Shown: piece by piece, positions 1-8,450 of the stretch
Numbering within the stretch: position 1 is the first letter of the stretch
How the letters are laid out: every line of letters begins with the position of its first letter
Assembly: GCA_035340715.1 (NCBI GenBank)
Contig: DAOQTX010000050.1
Coordinates: 1-18,240, forward strand
Direction: 5' to 3'
Length of the DNA stretch: 18,240 nt
From: DAOQTX01 sp035340715
Lineage (GTDB): Bacteria; Bacteroidota; Bacteroidia; AKYH767-A; OLB10
Made by a program: the position numbers and the translations under genes
Notes under the pieces: model-generated
Told to the model about the DNA's origin: nothing
Databases searched by the model: none
What the model saw: the letters and a program-made list of their open reading frames with translations, nothing else

Positions 1-1
1 C

Positions 2-3000
2 ATGGTAGAGAAATCGAAAGTTAATTGTTTGATTTGTGATTCGAAATATAGTTCTATTTTCTCCAATTCGGTTTCTAAAATAATTGACTCTTCTAGTTTA
101 GATTATTCAGAAGAAAATAGTAAGCCGGTTTTAGTAAAGTCAAGCGAAGAACAAGCTGTATATATTTTGTTTACATCGGGCAGTACCGGAAACCCGAAAG
201 GAGTTGAGTTGCCGCACAGAGCCTTAAGCAATTTATTGCAGTGGCAAATCAAAAACAGTGTGGCCAATCACCTAACTCGAACATTGCAATTTGCACCCAT
301 TAGTTTTGATGTTTCTTTTCAAGAAATATTTAGCACTTTTTATAGCGGTGGCACTTTGGTATTAATTGATGATGAAACGCGCTTGAACACCGTTTCCTTA
401 TTAAATTATATTCATAAGTATCAGATCAACCGTTTGTTTCTTCCATTTATTGCTTTACAACATATTTGTGATGTAGCAGCTAAATTCAAAGAAGATCTAA
501 GTTGCTTGAGTGAAGTTATTACCGCAGGAGAACAACTTAAAACAACCAAATCAATCTCCACCTTTTTTAAAAAATACAGTTCTTGTAGTTTATACAATCA
601 CTATGGGCCTACCGAAACTCATGTAATTACATCTTACAAACTACCTGAGTCGGTCGATGAATGGACACAACTTCCTGCAATAGGAAAGCCCATCGACAAC
701 AGTTACATACTCATTCTTGATGATGAAATGAATCCGGTTAAAAATGGTGATGTAGGTGAAATGTACTTGGGAGGTATTTGTTTGGCAAATGGCTATGCCG
801 GAAGTGCTGAATTAACGGCAGAACGATTTATACAAGACCCATTTAATTCAACGAATCGATTGTATCGATCAGGTGATTTGGGTAAGATATTGGAGGATGG
901 AAATATCGAATACATTGGAAGAGCTGACCATCAGGTAAAAATAAGAGGACATAGAATTGAGTTAGGTGAGGTTGAAACTGTTTTAGGAAAAATGAATGGT
1001 GTATCTCAAGTGATCTGCTCTGTTAAAGAAGATGAGGTTAGAGGTAAACGATTGTTTGCCTATTATAAAATTGAAAACCAAGTAAAGCCAAGCATTGATG
1101 ATTGGATGAGCTTTGCTAGAGAGCATTTGCCCGATTACATGGTGCCTTCAAATTTTATTGCGGTAGAAGATTTCGCTAAAACCCCTAGTGGAAAAATTGA
1201 TAGAAAACTCTTGCCCGAACCCAATACAAATAGACCGGAGTTGAAAACGGCTTACAGTAAACCTGTAAGCGATTCAGAGAATTTACTTTGTCAATTATGG
1301 GAAAATTTGTTGGATATAAATTCAATTGGAATAGACGATAACTTTTTTGATTTAGGAGGCACTTCATTAAGTGCTCTCAAATGCTTGGCTACTTTGTCTC
1401 AAGATAATGGCATAGAATTGTCGGTAGCAAAGTTCTATCAATCTCCTTATATCCGATCACTAGCCGATTATATTGATAATGGCGAAAAAGAAATCGATTT
1501 AAGTCAACAAGCTAAAGAAAGAAACGATAAGCGGTCCAAGAACAGTATTGATCCTTATGATGATGCCATAGCCGTAATAGGTATGGCTATTAAATTTCCG
1601 GGAGCCGATACAATCGATGAATTTTGGAATAACCTGTATAATGGAATTGAAAATATAAAACGATTTTCAAAAGAGGAGTTGCATTTCAGTATCCCTGATG
1701 ATATCAAATCAGATCCATTGTATGTTGCTGCACGAGGAGTTTTGGATGATGCTGAAATGTTCGATTCCAAGTTCTTTAGCATAAATCCAAGAATAGCAGA
1801 TCTTTCCGATCCTCAACAAAGAATTTTTTTACAGCTATGTTGGAATGCGTTTGAAAATGCTGGATATAAACCTGGTCCGGATATTATGACTGGTGTCTTT
1901 GCAGGCACTGGTAATAATACTTACTATCTGAATAATGTTCATTCACGAAAAGATCTAATTGAAAAAGTTGGTGCGTTTCAAGTAATGACCGCTAATGAAA
2001 AAGATTATGTTGCTACAAAAGTTGCTTATGAACTAAACTTAAAAGGGCCGGCTCTTTCTATTCATACTGCGTGCAGTACTTCACTGGTTGCAATATGCAA
2101 TGCTGTGAATTCATTGCGCAATTTCGAATGTGACATGGCATTGGCTGGTGCGGCTTCAGTTACTTCACCCGTTAACAGTGGAGTCTTATATCAAGAAGGT
2201 GGAATGTATAGTCCGGATGGTCATTGCAGACCATTTGATAAAGATGCACAAGGAACATTGTTTAGTGATGGTGCAGGAGTGGTACTTCTGAAAAGATATA
2301 AAGAAGCATTGAATGACGGAGATACCATTTATGGATTGATTCGAGGAGTGGCTATGAATAATGACGGATTAGCTAAAGCAAGTTTTACCGCACCAAGTGT
2401 CGAAGGACAAGCTGAAGTCATTAGCATGGCTATAGCCAATGCTAAGTTAAGTAGCAAAGACATAACTTATGTAGAAACACATGGAACAGCCACACCACTT
2501 GGAGACCCTATAGAAGTAGAAGGGCTTACTATGGCATTTGGTGCTGAAAATAGAACACAAGATTCTTGTGGCATTGGTTCGGTGAAAAGTAACTTTGGTC
2601 ATTTAACACCTGCAGCAGGAGTAGCGGGACTGATAAAAACCTTATTAGCGATGCAACATAAAGTCATTCCGGCTACACTTCATTACAAACAGAACAATCC
2701 AGCTATTAATTTTAGTAAAACTCCATTTTATGTAGTTGATAAGAATACTCCTTGGAATTCTAATGACTCATTAAAGGCCGGCATTAGTTCGTTTGGAGTA
2801 GGTGGTACAAATGCACATGTTATTGTTGAGTCATTTGAATCGAATCAACCCGATTCAATTTCTCGCCCCTATCAAAGTATTGTCTTATCTGCTAAAACAG
2901 AAAGCGCTATAGCTAATCGTATAGAAGATCTGAAATCTTTTTTAGAGCATAGTAGACATCTAAATGTAGCTGACCTTGCATATACTTTGAATACAGGTCG

Positions 3001-6000
3001 TGTGGCGATGGGTTACAAAAGATCATATGTAGCCAATTCAATAGAAGATTTAATTCTTCAATTATCAAAACCGGATATTAAATTATCAGGTAAGAGATTG
3101 CACAATGGTGATTCGAAAAAACTTGTTTTTATGTTTCCGGGACAAGGTTCGCAATATGTGAATATGGGAAAAAATCTTTACGATGATGAACCTGTTTTTA
3201 GGCATAGTGTTGATGTTTGTGCAGAAATTTTAAATAAACATTTAGATACCGATATCCGCACTCTTTTGTATCCAACAGTAAACAAGGAACAAGAATCAGA
3301 GCGTTTGTTAAAAGAAACAATTTATACACAACCGGCACTTTTTACCATCGGTTATTCATTGTTTAAATTGTATGAAAGTTGGGGCATACTTCCACACGCT
3401 TTAATTGGCCATAGCATTGGCGAATTCGTATGTGCAGTTGTTGCAGGAATAATGTCGCTTGATGATGCTCTTTATCTGATAGCCAACAGAGGAATATTAA
3501 TGCAAAACTTGCCACACGGTTGCATGTTGTCGGTGAGAATAGGTGAACAAGAAGCCGAGAAGTATTTGAAACCCGGCACATCTGTAGCCGCCATAAATGG
3601 AGATGCACTTTGTGTAATTGCGGGACCTGAAAAGCCAATAGAGTTAATAGAAAAAGAACTCAGCGAAAAAGAAATTGTACATAAGCGTTTACATACCTCT
3701 CATGCATTTCATAGTCCTATGATGGATGAGATTGTTGAGCCCTTTGCAAATCTGGTACGAAAAGTGAAATTGAACAAAGCACGTGTTCCTATGATGTCAA
3801 CAGTGCATTGTACTTGGTTGAGCGATAGTGAAGCAACGAACCCAATGTATTGGGCGAATCATTTGCGCAAGGCGGTTCGATTTGCACAAGGGGTTAAACA
3901 ACTTTGGACTGAAGAAACAAATTATGTGATGCTTGAATTAGGACCTCGTAATTCTGCTTCATCATTAGCCATGCAGCAATCATCTGATCTAAGCAATCAG
4001 GTGGCTATTCCATCATTGGGCGATAGTGCCGATGATCATGGCGAGTGGAAGAGTCTTATGAGTGCTTTAGGTAAATTATCTCTTCACGGCATTGAACCCG
4101 ATTGGAGTTTATTTTACTTGATGGAGAAAAGAAAAAAAGTAAGTCTGCCCGGATATCCTTTTGATAAGATTAAACATTGGGTTGAAGCAGCAGCTCCATC
4201 AGTTATGAATCAAAACGTATTATCCGTTTTTCCTTTTGCAATGGAAATGACTTCACAAGCATCAGCTCCGGTACAAAACAAATTAACTACATCAATGAGT
4301 AGAAAAGAACAAATACAATTTGAGTTAAAAGATCTTTTAACTGATAATTCGGGAATAGATTTTTCGGATGTTGATGCTGAGACTTCATTCTTTGAGGCAG
4401 GTCTCGATTCATTATTTCTTACTCAGGTCGCGCTTTCGGTTAGCAAGAAGTATTCGGTAAAAGTTACTTTCCGACAGTTGAACGAAGATTTGTCCAACAT
4501 AGCTGCCTTATCCAACTATTTGGACTCTACCATCTCTGAAACCTATCAACCAGCAGTTTCAAATGTTGCTACACAATCTGCATCCAATAATGATCCGTTA
4601 GTTCAAAATACCGGTGCAAGCATCCATCCGCAAATGATCAATACATCAGGAATGATAAATGATCCTATGGTATTGCAAAATTTATTATTGCAACAAAGCA
4701 TTTGGATTCAACAACAATTGACAGGAGTACAATCAAATCAACCTAATACCAGTAAAAAACCAATCAAACACGATCCTCCAAAAGTTGAAAAATCAGATGA
4801 TGTAAAAAAAGAAGCAGGAGAAGTACAAAAGAAAACGCCTTTTGGTGCAATAGCACGAATTGAAAAATTTGATACCGATCAACTAAATCCGGTACAGAAA
4901 AAGTGGCTTCAGACTTTTATTGATGAATATAATTTGAAATACAAAACTTCAAAGCAATTTGCATCGGATAATAAAGCACATTTGGCAGATCCTAGAATGG
5001 TTACAGGATTCAGACCATTGGTAAAGGAATTAATCTTTCAAATAGTTGTGAACCAATCCAAGGGAAGCCAACTATTCGATTTGGATAAGAATGTTTTCAT
5101 TGATGTGTTAAACGGATTTGGTTCTAATATACTTGGTCACAATCCTGATGTAGTGATTGAGGCATTGAGTGATCAGCTTAGTAAAGGCTATGAATTGGGA
5201 CCTATGCATCCTCATGCCGGTGAATTAGCAAAACTGATTTGTGAATTCACGCAATTTGATCGGGCAGGATTTTGCAATACCGGCTCTGAAGCAGTATTAG
5301 GTGCCATGCGAATAGCACGAACCGTAACAGGGAGGAATCTTATTGTTGTGTTCTCCAATTCTTATCATGGTATAAATGACGAAGTAATTGTCCGTCCCGG
5401 AAAGAATTTTAGATCGATACCTGCAGCCGCTGGTATCATGTTCGAAGCGGTTGAAAATGTTCTGGTTTTAGATTATGGAACGGAAGAATCGCTTAGAATT
5501 ATTTCTGAACGAGCCGATGAATTGGCAGCGGTTATGGTAGAACCTATCCAGAGTCGCAGAGCTGATTTTCAGCCCAAAGAATTTCTTCAGAAATTAAGAG
5601 AGATCACAACTCAACATGAGATCGTTTACATTTTTGATGAAGTCATTACCGGATTTCGTTTGGGTAAAGATGGTGCACAAGAATATTTTGGTGTGAAAGC
5701 AGATATTGGTGCCTATGGAAAAATTTGCGGTGGAGGTATGCCAATAGGTGTTATAGCTGGTAAGAAAAAGTTTATGGATGCCCTTGATGGTGGCTTTTGG
5801 AGTTTTGGAAATGAGTCTGTTCCTGAAGTAGGCGTAACCTACTTTGCCGGTACTTTTGTTCGACATCCATTTGCACTTGCTGCCGGAAAAGCAGCATTGT
5901 CTTTTATAAAAAGTAAAGGTGATGCCTTTTACAAAGAAGTGAACGGCAAGACACAAAACATGGTAAATGAAATCAATGCATTTGCACATGAGCGAAAAGC

Positions 6001-6403
6001 ACCTTTTCATTTAGTAACCTTTGGAACTTTATTCAAAACAAAATGGGATGTAGAATACCGTAACAGTGATTTACTGTTTTACTTATTGCGATTCAAAGGC
6101 ATTCACATTTGGGATGGATTCCCTTGCTTTTTAACCTATGCTCATAGCAAAGAAGATATAGATCAAATAATAAAAGCGTATAAAGAGGCTATAGTTGAAT
6201 TGCAAGACAATGAATTAATGCCGCGTTTAGAACCTTTGTACTCTAATGGTAATGGAGCACATATAGAAAAAGAAAAGATCGAGATAGATTTGTCAAAGCC
6301 ACCTGTACCGCAAGCAAAACTGGGTAAAAATCCTGATGGTGAAGACGGGTGGTATATTCCTGATCCAACACGTCCGGGTAAGTATATGTTGTATCAATCG
6401 TAA
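2..6403 (+). CDS. Hybrid NRPS-PKS megasynthase, A-PCP-KS-AT-ACP-aminotransferase (5' partial)
   Basis: The reading frame is open from the first bases and 2133 codons are visible. The adenylation domain begins only about 50 residues before its A3 motif (YILFTSGSTGNPKG, 54-67), so its N-terminal part, and anything before it, lies outside the window; the ATG at base 2 is not the start. Adenylation motifs follow: YGPTET 201-206, YRSGDL 288-293, GRADHQVKIRG 307-317, and lysine K399. The PCP carries Ser455 in LGGTSL. The ketosynthase (about 520-945) has Cys691, His827 and His867. The acyltransferase (about 1040-1375) has Ser1138 in GHSIG and HAFH at 1234-1237, which indicate malonyl-CoA. The ACP has Ser1470 in GLDS. 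A Gln/Asn-rich linker leads to a class III, GSA-type aminotransferase (about 1640-2070) with FDEV at 1878-1881 and PLP lysine K1907. No KR, DH, condensation or thioesterase domain is present. The expected action is malonyl extension of an aminoacyl chain, then amination of the beta-ketone, as in iturin and microcystin synthases. The product is unknown. Confidence 0.95.
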   Translation: MVEKSKVNCLICDSKYSSIFSNSVSKIIDSSSLDYSEENSKPVLVKSSEEQAVYILFTSGSTGNPKGVELPHRALSNLLQWQIKNSVANHLTRTLQFAPISFDVSFQEIFSTFYSGGTLVLIDDETRLNTVSLLNYIHKYQINRLFLPFIALQHICDVAAKFKEDLSCLSEVITAGEQLKTTKSISTFFKKYSSCSLYNHYGPTETHVITSYKLPESVDEWTQLPAIGKPIDNSYILILDDEMNPVKNGDVGEMYLGGICLANGYAGSAELTAERFIQDPFNSTNRLYRSGDLGKILEDGNIEYIGRADHQVKIRGHRIELGEVETVLGKMNGVSQVICSVKEDEVRGKRLFAYYKIENQVKPSIDDWMSFAREHLPDYMVPSNFIAVEDFAKTPSGKIDRKLLPEPNTNRPELKTAYSKPVSDSENLLCQLWENLLDINSIGIDDNFFDLGGTSLSALKCLATLSQDNGIELSVAKFYQSPYIRSLADYIDNGEKEIDLSQQAKERNDKRSKNSIDPYDDAIAVIGMAIKFPGADTIDEFWNNLYNGIENIKRFSKEELHFSIPDDIKSDPLYVAARGVLDDAEMFDSKFFSINPRIADLSDPQQRIFLQLCWNAFENAGYKPGPDIMTGVFAGTGNNTYYLNNVHSRKDLIEKVGAFQVMTANEKDYVATKVAYELNLKGPALSIHTACSTSLVAICNAVNSLRNFECDMALAGAASVTSPVNSGVLYQEGGMYSPDGHCRPFDKDAQGTLFSDGAGVVLLKRYKEALNDGDTIYGLIRGVAMNNDGLAKASFTAPSVEGQAEVISMAIANAKLSSKDITYVETHGTATPLGDPIEVEGLTMAFGAENRTQDSCGIGSVKSNFGHLTPAAGVAGLIKTLLAMQHKVIPATLHYKQNNPAINFSKTPFYVVDKNTPWNSNDSLKAGISSFGVGGTNAHVIVESFESNQPDSISRPYQSIVLSAKTESAIANRIEDLKSFLEHSRHLNVADLAYTLNTGRVAMGYKRSYVANSIEDLILQLSKPDIKLSGKRLHNGDSKKLVFMFPGQGSQYVNMGKNLYDDEPVFRHSVDVCAEILNKHLDTDIRTLLYPTVNKEQESERLLKETIYTQPALFTIGYSLFKLYESWGILPHALIGHSIGEFVCAVVAGIMSLDDALYLIANRGILMQNLPHGCMLSVRIGEQEAEKYLKPGTSVAAINGDALCVIAGPEKPIELIEKELSEKEIVHKRLHTSHAFHSPMMDEIVEPFANLVRKVKLNKARVPMMSTVHCTWLSDSEATNPMYWANHLRKAVRFAQGVKQLWTEETNYVMLELGPRNSASSLAMQQSSDLSNQVAIPSLGDSADDHGEWKSLMSALGKLSLHGIEPDWSLFYLMEKRKKVSLPGYPFDKIKHWVEAAAPSVMNQNVLSVFPFAMEMTSQASAPVQNKLTTSMSRKEQIQFELKDLLTDNSGIDFSDVDAETSFFEAGLDSLFLTQVALSVSKKYSVKVTFRQLNEDLSNIAALSNYLDSTISETYQPAVSNVATQSASNNDPLVQNTGASIHPQMINTSGMINDPMVLQNLLLQQSIWIQQQLTGVQSNQPNTSKKPIKHDPPKVEKSDDVKKEAGEVQKKTPFGAIARIEKFDTDQLNPVQKKWLQTFIDEYNLKYKTSKQFASDNKAHLADPRMVTGFRPLVKELIFQIVVNQSKGSQLFDLDKNVFIDVLNGFGSNILGHNPDVVIEALSDQLSKGYELGPMHPHAGELAKLICEFTQFDRAGFCNTGSEAVLGAMRIARTVTGRNLIVVFSNSYHGINDEVIVRPGKNFRSIPAAAGIMFEAVENVLVLDYGTEESLRIISERADELAAVMVEPIQSRRADFQPKEFLQKLREITTQHEIVYIFDEVITGFRLGKDGAQEYFGVKADIGAYGKICGGGMPIGVIAGKKKFMDALDGGFWSFGNESVPEVGVTYFAGTFVRHPFALAAGKAALSFIKSKGDAFYKEVNGKTQNMVNEINAFAHERKAPFHLVTFGTLFKTKWDVEYRNSDLLFYLLRFKGIHIWDGFPCFLTYAHSKEDIDQIIKAYKEAIVELQDNELMPRLEPLYSNGNGAHIEKEKIEIDLSKPPVPQAKLGKNPDGEDGWYIPDPTRPGKYMLYQS

Positions 6404-6404
6404 G

Positions 6405-7310
6405 TTATTGACTCTCTGTATTTTTAGAGGAATCGATTCGATATCTGTCAACCCATTCATTTAATTTGTCATTAAACAAACGTGCATACGTTTTTCTTAA
6501 AGTATTGCTGTAAAATGAATCGATCCAAACAATTCCATTTATAGAATTGACCAACCATATTTCATCTGCTTTTTTTAGAAATGAACGGTTTAGTGATTCT
6601 TCCTTGACTGTAATTTTTTCATCCTGTGCTATTTTAATGATTTGCTTTCTCATAATACCACTAATACATCCATCACTGAGCGGAGGAGTATACACCTGAT
6701 GAGTTTTAACAACAAAAATATTGGATGATATTCCATCGGTATAGTGCCCCTCGCTATTTTTGATCAAACAATCATCTGCTTTCATTCTCCTGGCATGAAT
6801 CGCTGCCATTATGTATAATAAAGCATTCGCAGATTTCAATCCCGAAAGCATCGTTGCGGACTTAACCATTTCATTACTTTCAACTACTTTGATACCATCG
6901 TGATTCAGTGAGTATTCCTCATGGTCCAGCTGTGATAATTCTATGAATATATGAGAAGAATTATTTTCCGGTTCATAATAACCTCCGGCTTTTCTAATCA
7001 CTTGAAGTCGGATTCTGCAAGGTTTATACAAAGCTCCTTGTGATTCGGAAAGTTGATGAACTTGATCGATTATATATTGTTTTTGAAGTTTCTTCGGTGG
7101 AGATATTTGAAGCTTCTTTAGTGTATAAGACAATCTTCTTAAATGATCTTCCAAAAAATGGATCACACCTTTTGACATTTTCATTGTTTCAAAACAAGCA
7201 TCTCCATATCTGAAAGCTCTTTCAAACCAATATGCCTGAAGAGATTCGTAAGGTGTAATCTTCCCATCGAAACTACATGCTATGAATTTATTTGATTTGT
7301 TCGATGACAT
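6405..7310 (-). CDS. Class IV PLP-dependent aminotransferase (BCAT / D-amino acid transaminase / ADC lyase fold)
   Basis: The protein has 301 residues, normal for fold-type IV PLP enzymes. Recognisable elements are the N-terminal RAFRYGDACFET segment (31-42), the PLP lysine K159 in SGLKSANALL, TDGISSNIF at 191-199, and SGIMRKQI at 217-224. The usual glutamate in the E-G-x-x-S-N motif is aspartate here (D192). The family includes branched-chain aminotransferase, D-amino acid transaminase and aminodeoxychorismate lyase (PabC); the sequence does not let me choose. The start overlaps the end of the upstream phosphatase gene by 23 bases. The next methionine is residue 43, inside the fold, so this start and overlap are needed. 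The stop lies one base from the stop of the convergent megasynthase gene. It is the last gene of a three-gene minus-strand unit. Confidence 0.85.
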   Translation of the reverse strand: MSSNKSNKFIACSFDGKITPYESLQAYWFERAFRYGDACFETMKMSKGVIHFLEDHLRRLSYTLKKLQISPPKKLQKQYIIDQVHQLSESQGALYKPCRIRLQVIRKAGGYYEPENNSSHIFIELSQLDHEEYSLNHDGIKVVESNEMVKSATMLSGLKSANALLYIMAAIHARRMKADDCLIKNSEGHYTDGISSNIFVVKTHQVYTPPLSDGCISGIMRKQIIKIAQDEKITVKEESLNRSFLKKADEIWLVNSINGIVWIDSFYSNTLRKTYARLFNDKLNEWVDRYRIDSSKNTESQ

Positions 7311-7770
7311 GTTTTAGTGATGAATTGGATTCGATTAATATTCCTTTCACACCTACTTTATGGGCGGCATCCACATCTCTTTGCATATCACCAATCATAT
7401 ACGATTGGGCAGGATCAATATTAAATCGAGCTAAAGCTTTTTCAATTAACAAACTATCTGGTTTTCTGCAAATACACTTTCCACTAATGGGGTGATGAGA
7501 ACAATAGTAATAGGCACTAAGTTTCATTTGATTCTTTTCAAACTCACTTTGAATCATCTCACCAATTTTGTCGGCATCGTGCCTGGTATACAGACCTTTC
7601 CCAATTCCACCTTGATTGCTTATGACAATAAATAGATAACCTTTTTGATGCAAAGTCTTTAAATGAGAGAACTGTTCCGATATAAAATGAAAATCTTCCG
7701 GTTTGTATGTATAGGGCAGCGCATCAATATTTATTACTCCATCTCTATCTAAAAAAACAGCTTTGTTCAT
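7288..7770 (-). CDS. HAD-superfamily phosphatase of the GmhB / HisB-N type
   Basis: This 160-residue protein has the short HAD architecture of D-glycero-D-manno-heptose 1,7-bisphosphate 7-phosphatase (GmhB) and the histidinol-phosphatase part of HisB. The nucleophile motif is FLDRDGVIN, with D8 and D10. Motif II is SNQ at 51-53. A zinc-binding loop has C90, H92, C99 and C101, and RKP at 102-104 follows. The acidic metal-binding motif is GDMQRDVDAA (127-136). The zinc loop and RKP favour GmhB or HisB-N over general HAD phosphatases. GmhB would act in the cytoplasm to supply ADP-heptose for lipopolysaccharide; no other heptose or histidine gene is nearby to settle this. Its start overlaps the stop of the rhomboid gene by four bases (ATGA), suggesting coupled translation, and its 3' end overlaps the class IV aminotransferase gene. 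Confidence 0.85.
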   Translation of the reverse strand: MNKAVFLDRDGVINIDALPYTYKPEDFHFISEQFSHLKTLHQKGYLFIVISNQGGIGKGLYTRHDADKIGEMIQSEFEKNQMKLSAYYYCSHHPISGKCICRKPDSLLIEKALARFNIDPAQSYMIGDMQRDVDAAHKVGVKGILIESNSSLKHVIEQIK

Positions 7771-8378
7771 GGTAGTAATTGATTAAGAAAGTTAAGAAAA
7801 ACGACAGGTTTTAAAACAACGGTAAAAAGAATTCCAAACACAGCTCCAAATAAATGTGCAGAGTGATTGATATGGTCGTTTGATTTTTTGGTCATTTGAT
7901 GCGTATATACAAGATAAACAATTCCGAGCAAAATGCCAGGAATAGGAATCAAAGCAAAGAGATAGATATTGGCTAAGGGATTGAAAAGTATGGAGGCAAA
8001 TACCACAGCCGACACGGCTCCACTTGCACCTAAGGAGTTAAATGCAGGATTGTTTTTATGTTTTGCTAAATCAGGAGCTGAAGAAATTATTAGTGCGCCA
8101 ACATAGAGCATAACATAATAATAGGAAGAAAGAGAGGAGAAGACTTCGAAATAAAAATACTCGATAGCACTTCCAAAGCTGTATAACACATACATATTTA
8201 TAAAAAGATGCATGAAATCAGCATGGATTAAACCTGAACTAATTAATCGATAGTATTGCTTTCGGTGTTGAACAACATAGGCATTGAACAATAAATTTCT
8301 GGATAGATTCTGATTTGAAAATGACAAAAATGAGATTATACAAGTAATGCCGATAATTATTTCGGTGATTGAAAACAT
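7767..8378 (-). CDS. Rhomboid-family intramembrane serine protease
   Basis: The protein has 203 residues and about six hydrophobic segments, the minimal bacterial rhomboid core. The catalytic serine is S119 in LGASGAVSA and the catalytic histidine is H175 in HSAHLFGAVFG. The family's second-helix motif is also present, with H52, H57 and N61 in the segment starting HADFMHLFIN. Rhomboids cleave membrane-spanning substrates inside the bilayer; no substrate can be inferred here. It is the first gene of the rhomboid-phosphatase-aminotransferase unit and ends in a four-base overlap with the phosphatase start. The start faces the SRAP gene across a 72-base gap that contains a perfect palindrome. Confidence 0.9.
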   Translation of the reverse strand: MFSITEIIIGITCIISFLSFSNQNLSRNLLFNAYVVQHRKQYYRLISSGLIHADFMHLFINMYVLYSFGSAIEYFYFEVFSSLSSYYYVMLYVGALIISSAPDLAKHKNNPAFNSLGASGAVSAVVFASILFNPLANIYLFALIPIPGILLGIVYLVYTHQMTKKSNDHINHSAHLFGAVFGILFTVVLKPVVFLNFLNQLLP

Positions 8379-8399
8379 ATATCACATCGTTTGGTAAGC

Positions 8400-8424
8400 C
8401 ATGTAAATTAACGTAATTTACATG
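8400..8424. promoter_or_regulatory. Perfect inverted repeat in a divergent promoter gap (candidate operator)
   Basis: Arms CATGTAAATTA and TAATTTACATG are exact reverse complements separated by ACG. The repeat lies midway in the 72-base gap between the rhomboid start (minus) and the SRAP start (plus). Both genes point away from it, so it is not a terminator for either. TTTG occurs at 8390-8393 on the plus strand, 20 bases before TAATTTAC. On the minus strand TTTG (8436-8433) lies 22 bases before the other TAATTTAC. Each is a weak match to the Bacteroidota TTTG-N20-TAnnTTTG promoter. The palindrome is seen directly; the promoter and operator roles are inference. Confidence 0.5.
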
Positions 8425-8450
8425 AAGTTCAACAAACATTATTTAATTCC

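Noticed and set aside
2..4. ATG at the left edge as start of the synthase
   Set aside because: An adenylation domain needs well over 100 residues before the A3 motif; only about 53 are present, so the true start is outside the window.
5594..6010. Minus-strand frame of 138 codons inside the aminotransferase domain
   Set aside because: It is a shadow of the AMT coding sequence, which is fully explained by conserved motifs on the plus strand; its Cys- and Phe-rich composition is typical of antisense frames.
6212..6403. Possible thioesterase or docking domain at the synthase C-terminus
   Set aside because: The tail is too short for a thioesterase, has no GxSxG motif, and shows no helical charged docking pattern.
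8239..8439. Minus-strand frame of 66 codons over the rhomboid start
   Set aside because: It overlaps the rhomboid coding region in another frame, has no recognisable motif, and runs through the palindrome.
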